This document shows, piece by piece, positions 19,317 to 28,530 of a DNA stretch of 64,000 bases; within the stretch, counting starts at the first letter, position 1; every line of letters begins with the position of its first letter. The notes beneath the pieces are model-generated. The model worked only from the letters and a program-made list of their open reading frames with translations, was not told the origin of the DNA and searched no databases. The translations under genes were made by a program, and so were the position numbers. The DNA is from Tamlana crocina (lineage in GTDB: Bacteria > Bacteroidota > Bacteroidia > Flavobacteriales > Flavobacteriaceae): assembly GCA_040429635.1 (NCBI GenBank), contig CP158972.1:1684001-1748000 (forward strand). Reading direction: 5' to 3'.

Positions 19317-19435
19317 TGAACAGCTTAAAGGGGAATTAGCTAACCATACACTTAATTTTATTAAGTATAACTTTAATCCTGTTAAACGCATAGGTGTTCA
19401 GTAAGTTAAATATTTAAAAGAGCTTTTGTTATAAA

Positions 19436-20509
19436 ATGAAAACAGCATTAATTACGGGAATAACCGGCCAAGACGGAGCCTATTTGGCCGAACTGCTTCT
19501 GTCAAAAAACTATATGGTTCATGGTGTGAAGAGGCGGTCGTCATCCTTAAATACAGAGCGTATAGACCATTTATACCAAGACCCTCACGAAAGTAATGTG
19601 CGGTTCAAGCTGCACTATGGTGATTTGAGCGACTCCATGAACATTACACGGATTATACAGGAAGTGCAGCCAGACGAAATTTATAATTTGGGTGCCATGT
19701 CACATGTTAAGGTGAGTTTTGATACCCCAGAGTATACAGCAAACATAGATGGATTGGGAACCTTACGGATTTTGGAAGCAGTTAGGTTGTTGGGGTTGAC
19801 CCAAAAAACCCGAATTTATCAAGCATCAACATCAGAGTTATATGGCTTGGTTCAAGCGGTGCCACAAAGCGAAACAACTCCGTTTTATCCAAGGAGTCCG
19901 TATGGTGTTGCCAAATTATATGGCTATTGGATTACGGTTAATTACCGGGAGGCCTATGGCATGTACGCCTGTAATGGCATATTGTTTAACCACGAATCGC
20001 CATTACGTGGAGAAACTTTTGTTACCCGTAAGATTACAAGGGCTGTTTCAAGGATTGCTTTGGGCTTGCAGAACGTATTTTACATTGGTAACTTAAATGC
20101 TCAAAGAGATTGGGGACATGCTAAAGACTATGTAGAAGCGATGTGGCTAATGCTGCAACAGGAAAAAGCGGAAGATTTTGTGATAGCCACGGGCGTTACC
20201 ACAACCGTGCGCGATTTTATTCATTTGGCTTTTAATTATATTGGAATCACTATTGAGTTTAGTGGCGAAGGCGAAGATGAAGTGGGCAGGGTAAGTGCCT
20301 GTACTCAATCAGAATACCAATTGCCTATTGGAAAGACAGTAGTAAAAGTAGATCCTAACTATTACAGGCCAACGGAGGTCGATTTGTTAGTAGGCGATGC
20401 CACAAAGTGTAAAGAAAAATTAAAATGGTCACCAAAGTACGATTTAAAGAGTTTGGTAGAAGATATGATGGCATCCGATTTAAAATTGTTTACAGAAAAT
20501 GATAAATAA
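19436..20509 (+). CDS. gmd: GDP-mannose 4,6-dehydratase
   Basis: A 357-residue short-chain dehydrogenase/reductase that turns GDP-D-mannose into GDP-4-keto-6-deoxy-D-mannose with bound NADP. The N-terminal [14 protein letters not shown] at residues 8-21 binds the cofactor; [17 protein letters not shown] is the family signature; the catalytic Tyr-Lys pair is in [34 protein letters not shown] is typical of Gmd. Composition returns to ordinary here (about 43% G+C at 19501) after the AT-rich block. Its product is the substrate of Fcl, encoded next. GDP-mannose must be supplied by genes outside the window. Confidence 0.97.
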   Translation: MKTALITGITGQDGAYLAELLLSKNYMVHGVKRRSSSLNTERIDHLYQDPHESNVRFKLHYGDLSDSMNITRIIQEVQPDEIYNLGAMSHVKVSFDTPEYTANIDGLGTLRILEAVRLLGLTQKTRIYQASTSELYGLVQAVPQSETTPFYPRSPYGVAKLYGYWITVNYREAYGMYACNGILFNHESPLRGETFVTRKITRAVSRIALGLQNVFYIGNLNAQRDWGHAKDYVEAMWLMLQQEKAEDFVIATGVTTTVRDFIHLAFNYIGITIEFSGEGEDEVGRVSACTQSEYQLPIGKTVVKVDPNYYRPTEVDLLVGDATKCKEKLKWSPKYDLKSLVEDMMASDLKLFTENDK

Positions 20510-20606
20510 GTAGATTGTAGCTGTTGTTTCAAACTTTAAAAAGCAAAATGAAACATCCATGACTAAAAATCTTGTCACACCGCGGAATGATTGCATGGAT
20601 GTTACA

Positions 20607-20638
20607 TGCCAGTGCTGAGCGCAGTCGAAGCATGACAT
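20607..20638 (+). repeat. Dispersed repeat copy between gmd and fcl
   Basis: TGCCAGTGCTGAGCGCAGTC followed by GAAGCATGACAT; the short ends TGCCAGTGC and GCATGACA are near inverted repeats. It lies in the 153-bp gap between gmd and fcl. Confidence 0.75.
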
Positions 20639-20662
20639 TTGAAAAACAATAATTATGAACAC

Positions 20663-21589
20663 ATGAAATTATCTTCTAAAATATATATTGCTGGCCATAA
20701 AGGCATGGTAGGTTCTGCCGTGCTTCGGTTTTTAAAACAGCAAGGGTATAGTAATTTTATATTGAAAGTTTCAAAAGAGTTGGATTTAACCAATCAATTA
20801 GAAGTGGCTTCGTTTTTTGAAAAGGAAAAACCCGATTATGTGTTTTTGGCAGCAGCTAAGGTAGGAGGAATAGTTGCTAATAATACATACAGAGCACAGT
20901 TTTTATATGAGAATTTGATGATTCAAAATAATGTTATTCATCAAAGTTATCTGCATAAAGTGAAAAAATTACTATTTTTTGCTTCATCATGTATATACCC
21001 AAAATTTTCCCCCCAACCCATAAAAGAGGATTATTTGTTAACAGGGCTGTTAGAGCCCACTAACGAACCGTACGCCATTGCTAAAATAGCTGGAGTGAAG
21101 ATGTGCGAAAGCTATAATAAACAGTATGGCTGCGATTTTATTTCGGTTATGCCCACTAATTTATACGGACCCAACGATAATTATGATTTGAAAACGTCTC
21201 ATGTACTTCCGGCATTGTTACGTAAGTTTCACGAGGCAAAATTGAAAAAGCTTTCCTCTGTAGAGGTTTGGGGAACGGGAACGCCCAAAAGGGAGTTTCT
21301 GCACGTGGACGATTTGGCCGAGGCCAGTGTCCATTTGATGAAAAATTATTCAGGAAACGTATCGGTTAATGTGGGAACAGGTGAAGACATTTCAATAAAG
21401 AACTTGGCAGAACTCGTAAAGGCTATAGTTGGGTTCAAAGGTAATATTGTTTGGAATGATAGTAAGCCCGATGGTACACCGCGAAAGCTATTGGATGTTT
21501 CGTTAATCCATAGTTTGGGGTGGAAACATAAAACTACACTTGAGGAAGGCATAAAACAAGTGTATAAAAATAAATTTTTAGAGGGATAA
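20663..21589 (+). CDS. fcl: GDP-L-fucose synthase
   Basis: About 308 residues from the ATG at 20663 ([20 protein letters not shown]); the frame is open eight codons further up to a TTG, but the ATG puts the cofactor motif [10 protein letters not shown] near residue 10, as in other Fcl proteins. The enzyme epimerises and reduces GDP-4-keto-6-deoxymannose to GDP-L-fucose. Catalytic residues are visible in SSCIYP and the Tyr-x3-Lys motif [11 protein letters not shown], followed by [12 protein letters not shown]. With gmd it completes the fucose donor pathway, so fucose is a probable component of the glycan. A dispersed repeat lies just upstream. Confidence 0.96.
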   Translation: MKLSSKIYIAGHKGMVGSAVLRFLKQQGYSNFILKVSKELDLTNQLEVASFFEKEKPDYVFLAAAKVGGIVANNTYRAQFLYENLMIQNNVIHQSYLHKVKKLLFFASSCIYPKFSPQPIKEDYLLTGLLEPTNEPYAIAKIAGVKMCESYNKQYGCDFISVMPTNLYGPNDNYDLKTSHVLPALLRKFHEAKLKKLSSVEVWGTGTPKREFLHVDDLAEASVHLMKNYSGNVSVNVGTGEDISIKNLAELVKAIVGFKGNIVWNDSKPDGTPRKLLDVSLIHSLGWKHKTTLEEGIKQVYKNKFLEG

Positions 21590-21591
21590 GC

Positions 21592-22368
21592 ATGCTGGTT
21601 TCAATAATTACTGTAAACTATAACGATAAATTGGGTTTAGAACGAACTTTAAAAAGCGTCCAAGGTCAAACATATACTAATTTTGAACATATTGTAATTG
21701 ATGGTGGTTCTAACGATGGAAGTAAAGCGATTCTTGAAGAAAATAAAAACCAGTTTAGTTATTGGGTAAGCGAATCCGATCGGGGTATTTACCATGCCAT
21801 GAATAAGGGGATAATTAAGGCTAAGGGTGAATATTTGTTCTTTTTAAACAGTGGAGACGATTTTGTGGAAAATAGAGCTTTGCAAAATATAGCTGAAGCG
21901 CTTACAGGAGAAGACATTGTGTATTTTAATATCAATAAAATAGACGGAAGCTCGGTTAATGTTGAAAAAGTGCCAAGTAAACTTTCATTTTCATATCTGT
22001 ACCACGACCTGCCACCCCACCAATCCACTTTTATAAAAAGGGAGTTGTTTCAGGATTATGGATATTATGACGAAAACCTGAAGATAGTTTCCGATTGGAA
22101 GTTTTTAATCATTGCTTTATTGAAGCATAACGCAACTTATAAGCATGTCGATAAGGTTTTTACCAATTTCTATTTGGGAGGTATTAGTAGTAATTCTGAA
22201 AGTATGGCTAGAATGGATGCCGAAAGAAAAGTCGTTTTAGAACAAGAATTTCCCATTTTAATGAATGATCTTAAATACAAATACAAATTGGAGCGGATTA
22301 TTAGGAATTTAAGGAAGTCAAAAAAAATCCAATGGTTAGTTAAATTAGGGTTAATTGATAAGTTTTAA
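21592..22368 (+). CDS. Family 2 glycosyltransferase (paralogue A)
   Basis: A 258-residue cytoplasmic GT-A enzyme. The N-terminal VSIITVNYNDKLGLERTLKS, IVIDGGSNDGS and the metal-site region YLFFLNSGDD are diagnostic of GT2 enzymes of the WcaA type; SDWKFLIIALLKHN follows in the acceptor half. It has no membrane segment. Its last residues (RNLRKSKKIQWLVKLGLIDK) are almost the same as those of the gene at 24322, showing recent common origin. It begins two bases after the fcl stop. Donor and linkage are unknown. Confidence 0.9.
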   Translation: MLVSIITVNYNDKLGLERTLKSVQGQTYTNFEHIVIDGGSNDGSKAILEENKNQFSYWVSESDRGIYHAMNKGIIKAKGEYLFFLNSGDDFVENRALQNIAEALTGEDIVYFNINKIDGSSVNVEKVPSKLSFSYLYHDLPPHQSTFIKRELFQDYGYYDENLKIVSDWKFLIIALLKHNATYKHVDKVFTNFYLGGISSNSESMARMDAERKVVLEQEFPILMNDLKYKYKLERIIRNLRKSKKIQWLVKLGLIDKF

Positions 22369-22370
22369 GA

Positions 22371-23315
22371 ATGAAATTTGAGGTTTCTGTAATCATACCC
22401 GTTTATAATGCCGAAGCTTTTCTTGAAAAAGCCATAAAATCGGCATTACAACAATCCGAAGTCAATGAGGTTATTGTTGTAAACGATGGTAGTACAGATG
22501 GTTCGTTGGAAATTGCAGGGCTGCTGAAACAAAAAGATTCCCGAGTTAAAATTTACCATCATAAAAACAACGAAAACAAAGGCCGTTCAGCCAGCCGGAA
22601 TTTGGGCATAGAAAACGCTAGTGCCAATTACATTGCTTTTTTGGATGCTGATGATTACTATCTGGAAAATAGGTTTGTAAACGATAAAAAGGTGTTTGAA
22701 AAATATGCAGATGCCGAAGGGGTATATAATGCAGTGGGATTTCATTTTTATAGAGAAGCATCTGAGCAGGAACGAAAAAAGCATAAACTTTATACGGTTA
22801 CTAAAGAGGTAGAACCTAAAAAGTTGTTCAAATCGTTACTATACGGAAAATGTGGTCATTTCCACATTGATGGATTAACGGTAAAGCGCTCAATATTCAA
22901 TAAAACAGGGGGATTTAATGAAAAACTGGTAGTTGCCGAAGACACCGAAATATTTTGGAAAATGGCAATGACCAGCCAGCTCCACACAGGAGTTATAAAA
23001 GAAGCTCTGGCCGTTCGTGGCGTGCACGATGATAATATTTTCGACCAAACCAATGTTTATAAAATATACACCATAAAAATGTATGAGGCCTTAATAACTT
23101 GGTGTTCGAAAAATAAAATACAATTTGAAATTATTGACGAACTTTTTAAATGGATATGGATAATTAAGGAAAAAGAACAGAATGCTTTAGCGCAAAACAT
23201 CCAATACTGGGCTAGATTATTTTTACCGCATCCTAAATTATTGTTTTCTTTGTTGAGCATCAAATATTTTCCGTTAATACGTTTTAGAAAGAAATATTTA
23301 TCAAAGTATTCATGA
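22371..23315 (+). CDS. Family 2 glycosyltransferase (paralogue B)
   Basis: A 314-residue GT-A enzyme: VSVIIPVYNAEAFLEKAIKS, VVNDGSTDGS, GRSASRNLGIENAS, and the metal-binding IAFLDADDYY near residue 83. The C-terminal part contains HIDGLTVKRSIFNKTGGF and VAEDTEIFWKMAM, the acceptor-side Glu-Asp motif. It is a clear paralogue of the next gene (B'), sharing GRSASRNLGI, YNAVGxxFYR and the xxGLTVK(R/K)S block. Two bases separate it from the preceding gene and its stop overlaps the next start (ATGA). Confidence 0.9.
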   Translation: MKFEVSVIIPVYNAEAFLEKAIKSALQQSEVNEVIVVNDGSTDGSLEIAGLLKQKDSRVKIYHHKNNENKGRSASRNLGIENASANYIAFLDADDYYLENRFVNDKKVFEKYADAEGVYNAVGFHFYREASEQERKKHKLYTVTKEVEPKKLFKSLLYGKCGHFHIDGLTVKRSIFNKTGGFNEKLVVAEDTEIFWKMAMTSQLHTGVIKEALAVRGVHDDNIFDQTNVYKIYTIKMYEALITWCSKNKIQFEIIDELFKWIWIIKEKEQNALAQNIQYWARLFLPHPKLLFSLLSIKYFPLIRFRKKYLSKYS

Positions 23316-24262
23316 CCTTTAAAGTATCCGTTGTCATACCGGCCTACAATGTTGAGCGTTTTATCGAAAAAGCTGTTCTTTCTGTTTTTAAACTTGAAGA
23401 GGTGCGTGAGGTAGTTGTGGTTAACGACGGAAGTACAGATGGTACATTAGAAATATTAAATGACTTAAAGAATAAATACCCTAATCGATTAAAGGTACTT
23501 CATCATTTAAATCAAGCAAATAGGGGGCGTTCAGCTTCACGAAATCTAGGGATTAAAAAAACAACGTCAGATTTTATAGCATTTTTGGATGCCGATGATA
23601 ATTATTTACCCAACAGGTTTGAAAAAGATAAATATAATTTTGAAAACCACGAAGTAGAGGTGGTTTACAATGCGGTAGGATATAAGTTTTATAGGAAACT
23701 GGACAATGATGAAAAGAATTATTTCAACAAACTTAATTCAGTAACGCAGCCATTGGAAAACGGAAACGTTTTTGAATCGTTACTGTCAAGCAAGTACGGT
23801 TATTTGCACCTAAATGGATTGACCGTTAAGAAATCGGTTTTTGAAAAAGTGGGCTATTTTAATGAAAACCTGCCAGTGGCAGAAGATTCAGATTTTATTT
23901 TTAAGCTGGGGCTACTCTGTGAGTTTAAAGCTGGAAATATAAGTGAAGCTGTTGCAGTTCGGGGCATCCACGATAAAAATATTTACAATGACGATATGTT
24001 GTACGAAAAATGGAATATAAAACTGTACGAGTCAATACTTGGGTGGTGTTATGGGCAAGGCACATCAAAAGAAAATATTGATAGTGTTTTAAAGTGGTTG
24101 TGGGAGATTAAGTTTAGAGATAATAAAGATTTATTTCATTATATATATTATTGGATAACATTAAGTTTTAAGTTTCCACAAACCATTTTTTCAATTTTTT
24201 TTATAAAATATTTTCCAGTAGTAAGGCTTAGAAAAAAATTAATGCCTTCTATTTTTAGATAA
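23312..24262 (+). CDS. Family 2 glycosyltransferase (paralogue B')
   Basis: A 316-residue GT-A enzyme very similar along its length to the preceding gene: VSVVIPAYNVERFIEKAV, VVNDGSTDGT, NRGRSASRNLGIKK, IAFLDADDNYLPNRF, then LNGLTVKKSVFEKVGYFNE and VAEDSDFIFKLGL. It overlaps the preceding stop by four bases (ATGA). The pair looks like a tandem duplication that has since diverged, probably to make different linkages in the same glycan. It ends in an AT-rich 59-bp gap before the next gene. Confidence 0.9.
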   Translation: MTFKVSVVIPAYNVERFIEKAVLSVFKLEEVREVVVVNDGSTDGTLEILNDLKNKYPNRLKVLHHLNQANRGRSASRNLGIKKTTSDFIAFLDADDNYLPNRFEKDKYNFENHEVEVVYNAVGYKFYRKLDNDEKNYFNKLNSVTQPLENGNVFESLLSSKYGYLHLNGLTVKKSVFEKVGYFNENLPVAEDSDFIFKLGLLCEFKAGNISEAVAVRGIHDKNIYNDDMLYEKWNIKLYESILGWCYGQGTSKENIDSVLKWLWEIKFRDNKDLFHYIYYWITLSFKFPQTIFSIFFIKYFPVVRLRKKLMPSIFR

Positions 24263-24321
24263 AATTTATTTCTAAATCACGTTATTTGTTAAAATAATTA
24301 TCTTTCAATGTTACCTAAATT

Positions 24322-25104
24322 TTGAATCCGAAAATTTCCATAATAACCGTTAACTATAACAACCTCGATGGTTTACAAAAAACCGTCGAGAGTGTAAAGG
24401 AACAAACTTACCAGAAGTTTGAGTATATAGTTATTGATGGAGGGTCAACTGATGGAAGCGCAGAGTACATTGAAAATAATAAAGCGGTATTCGATTACTG
24501 GGTAAGTGAGACTGATACCGGTGTATATCATGCCATGAACAAGGGCATAAAGGCTGCAAACGGAGAATATTTATTGTTTTTAAATAGTGGGGATCATTTT
24601 TATGATAGTAAGGCATTAGGCAAAGCTTTTGATTATTTAGGATTTTATGATTTTATATATTGTAATCAACAAGTAGTTGGCCTTAACAAAAAATACACTA
24701 AAAACTACCCGAAAAGACTATCGTTTTCTTATTTTTTAGTTGATAATATACCTCATCAGGCTACATTTATTAAACGTAGTTTACTGGAAGAGTATAATGG
24801 TTTTGATGAGGATTTAATGATTGTATCTGATTGGAAATTGTTTCTTCATGCCATTTGTAGAGACAATAGGACATACAAATATCTAGATGTAAATCTAACT
24901 ACCTTTTACCTAGGAGGAATGAGTTCTTTATTAGAAAACAAAAAGTTGATGGAAAGGGAAAAGAATGAGATACTCCAATCAAATTATTCCTTATTCATGA
25001 ACGACTTAGAGGATATCAAGGACCTAAGACGTTTAGTAAGAAATTTAAAACGATCAAAAAAAATAAAATGGCTTATTAAACTAGGTCTCATAAATAAATT
25101 TTAA
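24322..25104 (+). CDS. Family 2 glycosyltransferase (paralogue A')
   Basis: A 260-residue GT-A enzyme: ISIITVNYNNLDGLQKTVES, VIDGGSTDGS, YLLFLNSGDHFYDS, IVSDWKLFLHAICRDN. It is a paralogue of the gene at 21592, with the same C-terminal ending (RNLKRSKKIKWLIKLGLINK). The start is a TTG: the nearby ATG at 24309 runs into a stop in its own frame, and the TTG places the conserved strand at residue 4. The following gene starts inside its stop (TAATG). Confidence 0.88.
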   Translation: MNPKISIITVNYNNLDGLQKTVESVKEQTYQKFEYIVIDGGSTDGSAEYIENNKAVFDYWVSETDTGVYHAMNKGIKAANGEYLLFLNSGDHFYDSKALGKAFDYLGFYDFIYCNQQVVGLNKKYTKNYPKRLSFSYFLVDNIPHQATFIKRSLLEEYNGFDEDLMIVSDWKLFLHAICRDNRTYKYLDVNLTTFYLGGMSSLLENKKLMEREKNEILQSNYSLFMNDLEDIKDLRRLVRNLKRSKKIKWLIKLGLINKF

Positions 25105-25967
25105 TGACAAATAGTTTAGTATCTATAATTGTCCCTTGCTACAAACAAGCTCATCTGTTGGATGAAACTTTAAACTCTGTATTGCATCAAACCTACGAAA
25201 ACTGGGAGTGTATCATTGTTAACGATGGCAGCCCAGACCACACGGAGGAGGTAGCGCGAGAGTGGTGTAAAAAAGACAAAAGGTTTTCTTATCTTTCAAA
25301 AGATAATGGGGGTTTGCCAGCAGCACGCAATACAGGTATAAAAAATTCTTCTGGTAAATTAATTTTAGCTTTAGACTCAGACGACATACTACACGAACAA
25401 TATATTGAAAAATTATTACCCCATTTTAATGATCCTTCTGTAGGTATTGTTACCAGCTATAGGTATTTTTTTGTTAAGTCTAAGACTAATATAATTAAGA
25501 TATATAAGCCTAAGGGGAATAACTATAGACACTTAATGTTTGAAAATCAATTGATGCCATCCTCTATTTACAAAAAAGAATGTTGGGGTGAGGTTGGTGG
25601 TTATGATGAGTCCATGAGAAAAGGTTTTGAAGATTGGGAGTTTTGGCTGAACATCACTAAGCGAGGATGGCAGTATCATACTGTTGAGGAACCTTTGTTT
25701 TATTACAGAAAAGCCAAAAAATCTATGCTTGTAGATACTGTGAGAAATCATTCTGAAACTAACAAAAAGTATATTTTCCAGAAACACAAAGAATTGTATA
25801 TTAAACATTTTGATAATTTTTTTGAAGTGATGTTCTACTATATTAAAGCCCACCGAAAAGCAGAACTTCAACTTAAAAACTCTTTAGAATATAGAACTGG
25901 TAAAGTTTTGCTGACACCATTTAAGGTTTTTAAAAAGTTGTTTAAGTTGGTCTTAAAGATGAAATAA
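25104..25967 (+). CDS. Family 2 glycosyltransferase
   Basis: A 287-residue GT-A enzyme: VSIIVPCYKQAHLLDETLNS, IIVNDGSPDHTEEVA, GGLPAARNTGIKNS, metal-site LILALDSDDILHE, and GFEDWEFWLNITKRGW in the acceptor half. The C-terminus is basic, which may favour membrane contact. The start overlaps the preceding stop (TAATG). It is unlike the A/B paralogues. Donor sugar unknown. Confidence 0.9.
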   Translation: MTNSLVSIIVPCYKQAHLLDETLNSVLHQTYENWECIIVNDGSPDHTEEVAREWCKKDKRFSYLSKDNGGLPAARNTGIKNSSGKLILALDSDDILHEQYIEKLLPHFNDPSVGIVTSYRYFFVKSKTNIIKIYKPKGNNYRHLMFENQLMPSSIYKKECWGEVGGYDESMRKGFEDWEFWLNITKRGWQYHTVEEPLFYYRKAKKSMLVDTVRNHSETNKKYIFQKHKELYIKHFDNFFEVMFYYIKAHRKAELQLKNSLEYRTGKVLLTPFKVFKKLFKLVLKMK

Positions 25968-25989
25968 ATTCTAATTTAAAGAGTATTGA

Positions 25990-26709
25990 ATGGCATTACA
26001 AATTTCTGATAAACATAAGTGTATATTTATTCATATTCCTAAAACAGGAGGTTCAACCATAGAGGAGTCATGCCTATTTGATGACCAGCGAAAAAAAACA
26101 GGAGAGGCGGTTGGTGGGCATGCTACTGCTATTGAAATTAAAAACCTAGATACTTCAAAATTTTTAAGTTATTATAAATTTTCTTTTGTAAGAAACCCTT
26201 ATTCAAGACTGGTGAGTGCTTTTTTTTATTTTGCTAGAGGTGGGAATAACGAAAAGGATTATTATTGGTTTGACAAAATTTTCAAACAATTTGATAATGA
26301 TTTTGAAGCCTTTTGTTTGCAAATTGATGATATACCTGAGTTAAAGAAAATCCCTCATTTTAGATTACAGCATGAGTTCATTTGTGATGAAAATTTTAAT
26401 TTATTAGTTAATGAAATTGGGAGGCAAGAAAACCTAAATTCAGAAGCAAATAAAATATTTAAAAAATTAGGTCTTGAGTTTAAGAAAAAATATCTTAAAA
26501 AATCTAATAATAGGCATTATTCTAAATATTATAATAAAAAGACTCAGGAAATGGTTTATAACTACTATAAATTGGATTTTGAACTTTTTGATTACAAATA
26601 CAAAATAAAACGAAATGTTGCTCATTATTATGATTTAGAATATTTACAATACAAAATTTTAAAATCAATCAAAAGTTTAATTAATAAAGTGAAATTACAG
26701 GTTCTTTGA
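25990..26709 (+). CDS. PAPS-dependent sulfotransferase family protein, second copy
   Basis: A 239-residue protein. The PAPS-binding loop CIFIHIPKTGGSTIEES is at residues 11-27 and the 3'-phosphate-binding segment FSFVRNPYSRLVSAFFYF near 67-84. The family is the same as that of the gene at 16305 (both read DKHK/KKHK, then FIHIPK), but overall the two are divergent, which suggests different acceptor positions or sugars. No signal peptide or anchor is visible. It is strongly AT-rich (about 18% G+C in one line at 26461). With cysC and cysQ it forms the case for a sulfated glycan. Confidence 0.88.
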   Translation: MALQISDKHKCIFIHIPKTGGSTIEESCLFDDQRKKTGEAVGGHATAIEIKNLDTSKFLSYYKFSFVRNPYSRLVSAFFYFARGGNNEKDYYWFDKIFKQFDNDFEAFCLQIDDIPELKKIPHFRLQHEFICDENFNLLVNEIGRQENLNSEANKIFKKLGLEFKKKYLKKSNNRHYSKYYNKKTQEMVYNYYKLDFELFDYKYKIKRNVAHYYDLEYLQYKILKSIKSLINKVKLQVL

Positions 26710-26756
26710 TGAATTAACCTCGTAGTTAAACTTGAGTTTTAAATTAATTGTGAGTA

Positions 26757-27650
26757 ATGACAATATTTTATATACATATTGGTAAAATACCATTTCATTT
26801 GAAGTTGTCTTTGAACCAAGCAATTAAGCATCATCCTGAATCCAATTGTGTCTTATTAACTGATTGTCCAACCTTTAAACTTAAGGGGCTTCAAATTGTC
26901 GATATTAATAAATATACAAAATCTGCTAATGAGTTTAGTAGGTATTATAAACATATGTCTTCAAACTCCTTTAAGTTTGAATTAATTTGTTTTCAAAGAT
27001 GGTTTATCCTCAAAGATTTTGTGAATAACAACAATGTAAATGAAACATTCATGTATCTAGACTCGGATGTTTTAGTTTACCAAGACTTATTTAATGTTAT
27101 TGATTTAGAAGGATATAAAATGACTGTTACAAAAGGTTATGGTCCGCAGTATTCTATTTTTAAAAACCCAAGTTCTCTTAATCATTTTTGTGATTTTATT
27201 CTTAATAATTATGCCAACAAAGAGAAAAGGAACATTTTAATTGACAATTACAAAATTAATTTTTTAGACAAAAATATAAAGGGCGGCATCTGCGATATGA
27301 CACTTTTAGGTTTGTATAATTTTGAAGGAAATTGCAAAGACATTTTTAGGATCAGCAATTACTATTTTAATAGTACTTTAAGTAATATCAGAAAAGATGC
27401 AAAAGATCTTGGTTACAGTGCAGATGATTTTAATTTGCAAAATTTTTTTTCCAATAGTCCTTGCCCAAAATGGAAGGATATAAAAATTGGAGCTCTTCAC
27501 TTTCAAGGTTCTAGTAAAGCTCAGATCCATTGCTATTATAAAGGGAGAAATAAGTATTGTTATTATATGATTGGAGAATTATATTTATTTTTAAATACTT
27601 TTAAACGAAGGTTGAAATCAAAAGTAAATCGTTTTAAATTTTTTAATTAG
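26757..27650 (+). CDS. Putative glycosyltransferase with DSD metal motif
   Basis: A 297-residue protein. MTIFYIHIGKIPFHLKLSLNQAIKHHP followed by VLLTDCP resembles the first Rossmann strand of GT-A enzymes, and FMYLDSDVLVYQDLFNV near residues 100-116 carries the DxD motif. A later MTLLGLYNFE and LHFQGSSKAQIHCYYKG end resemble GT8- or TcdA/TcdB-like enzymes, but I cannot assign the family firmly. It is AT-rich and separated from its neighbours by 47 and 100 bp. The ATG at 26757 directly begins the first strand. Confidence 0.6.
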   Translation: MTIFYIHIGKIPFHLKLSLNQAIKHHPESNCVLLTDCPTFKLKGLQIVDINKYTKSANEFSRYYKHMSSNSFKFELICFQRWFILKDFVNNNNVNETFMYLDSDVLVYQDLFNVIDLEGYKMTVTKGYGPQYSIFKNPSSLNHFCDFILNNYANKEKRNILIDNYKINFLDKNIKGGICDMTLLGLYNFEGNCKDIFRISNYYFNSTLSNIRKDAKDLGYSADDFNLQNFFSNSPCPKWKDIKIGALHFQGSSKAQIHCYYKGRNKYCYYMIGELYLFLNTFKRRLKSKVNRFKFFN

Positions 27651-27750
27651 TTAATAAGGAGGGGACTTAAAAAGTTTATTTTATAAAGAAAAAGTGGTAA
27701 TCACATTTGAGAAAGTACGAACCCTTACAAAAAATTAAGGCAATGTTATC

Positions 27751-28530
27751 ATGATTTCAGTAATCATCCGAAATAAAAACCAAGAAAAGGCATTAGGGTT
27801 CCTTTTAAAGAACCTTACTGAAAGGTATGCTGAAGATATTGCTGAAATTATTGTGATTGATAATTTATCGAGTGATAATAGCAAAGCTGTATCAGAGCAA
27901 TTCGGAGCTGAGTTTGTCACAATTAAAAACTTTAGTTATGGTGGAAGTGCTAACTTTGCTGCCCAGCAGGCTAACTTTCCTTTTGTGGTGATGTTCAGTG
28001 CGCACTCGTACCCGGTAAGCCATGATTTTTTTAAGCTGATAAAAAGCAAGTTTGATGAAAACTCAAACTTGGCAGGGGTGAGGTGTTTGCACAATCCCAA
28101 CGATTATAGAAATTATATCAATAACATACCGGCAAAGGAAGATCCCAATAAGTCTGGGTTGATTTTTTCTGGTTCTGCATTCCGGAAATCGGTTTGGGAA
28201 ATACATCCATTCAGGGAAGATGTGGCCACCTTCGAGGATAAAGAATGGACCGTTCGGGTTTTAAAGGCTGGCTATCGCATCGATTTTGTACCCTCCATTT
28301 TTTGCTATCAAATAAAGCGGACCCAAAAACAATTGTTTTTTAGATTTAAAAATGATTTGGTTGGCAATTACCAACTTTGGCACGAGCATATTAATTTTTT
28401 AAGTGTTTCAAAAGGTTTTGTAACATCGGTTTTAAATTTGGTAAAAAACTTCTTTGTCGATTTTTGGTATGCTGTTTTGCGATTTGGCCATGGTGTTAAG
28501 TTCCTGTTCAATAAACCTGATAAATTTTGA
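27751..28530 (+). CDS. Family 2 glycosyltransferase, rhamnosyltransferase-like
   Basis: A 259-residue GT-A enzyme: ISVIIRNKNQEKALGFLLKN, IIVIDNLSSDNSK, FSYGGSANFAAQQANFPFVVM, and VRCLHNPNDYRNYI. The FSYGxSxNxA block is typical of rhamnosyl- and related deoxysugar transferases of GT2, so a 6-deoxysugar donor such as GDP-fucose is possible but unproven. The acceptor half has ATFEDKEWTVRVLKAGYR. Composition is closer to the genome average than in its AT-rich neighbours. Its TGA overlaps the TTG start of the next gene. Confidence 0.85.
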   Translation: MISVIIRNKNQEKALGFLLKNLTERYAEDIAEIIVIDNLSSDNSKAVSEQFGAEFVTIKNFSYGGSANFAAQQANFPFVVMFSAHSYPVSHDFFKLIKSKFDENSNLAGVRCLHNPNDYRNYINNIPAKEDPNKSGLIFSGSAFRKSVWEIHPFREDVATFEDKEWTVRVLKAGYRIDFVPSIFCYQIKRTQKQLFFRFKNDLVGNYQLWHEHINFLSVSKGFVTSVLNLVKNFFVDFWYAVLRFGHGVKFLFNKPDKF

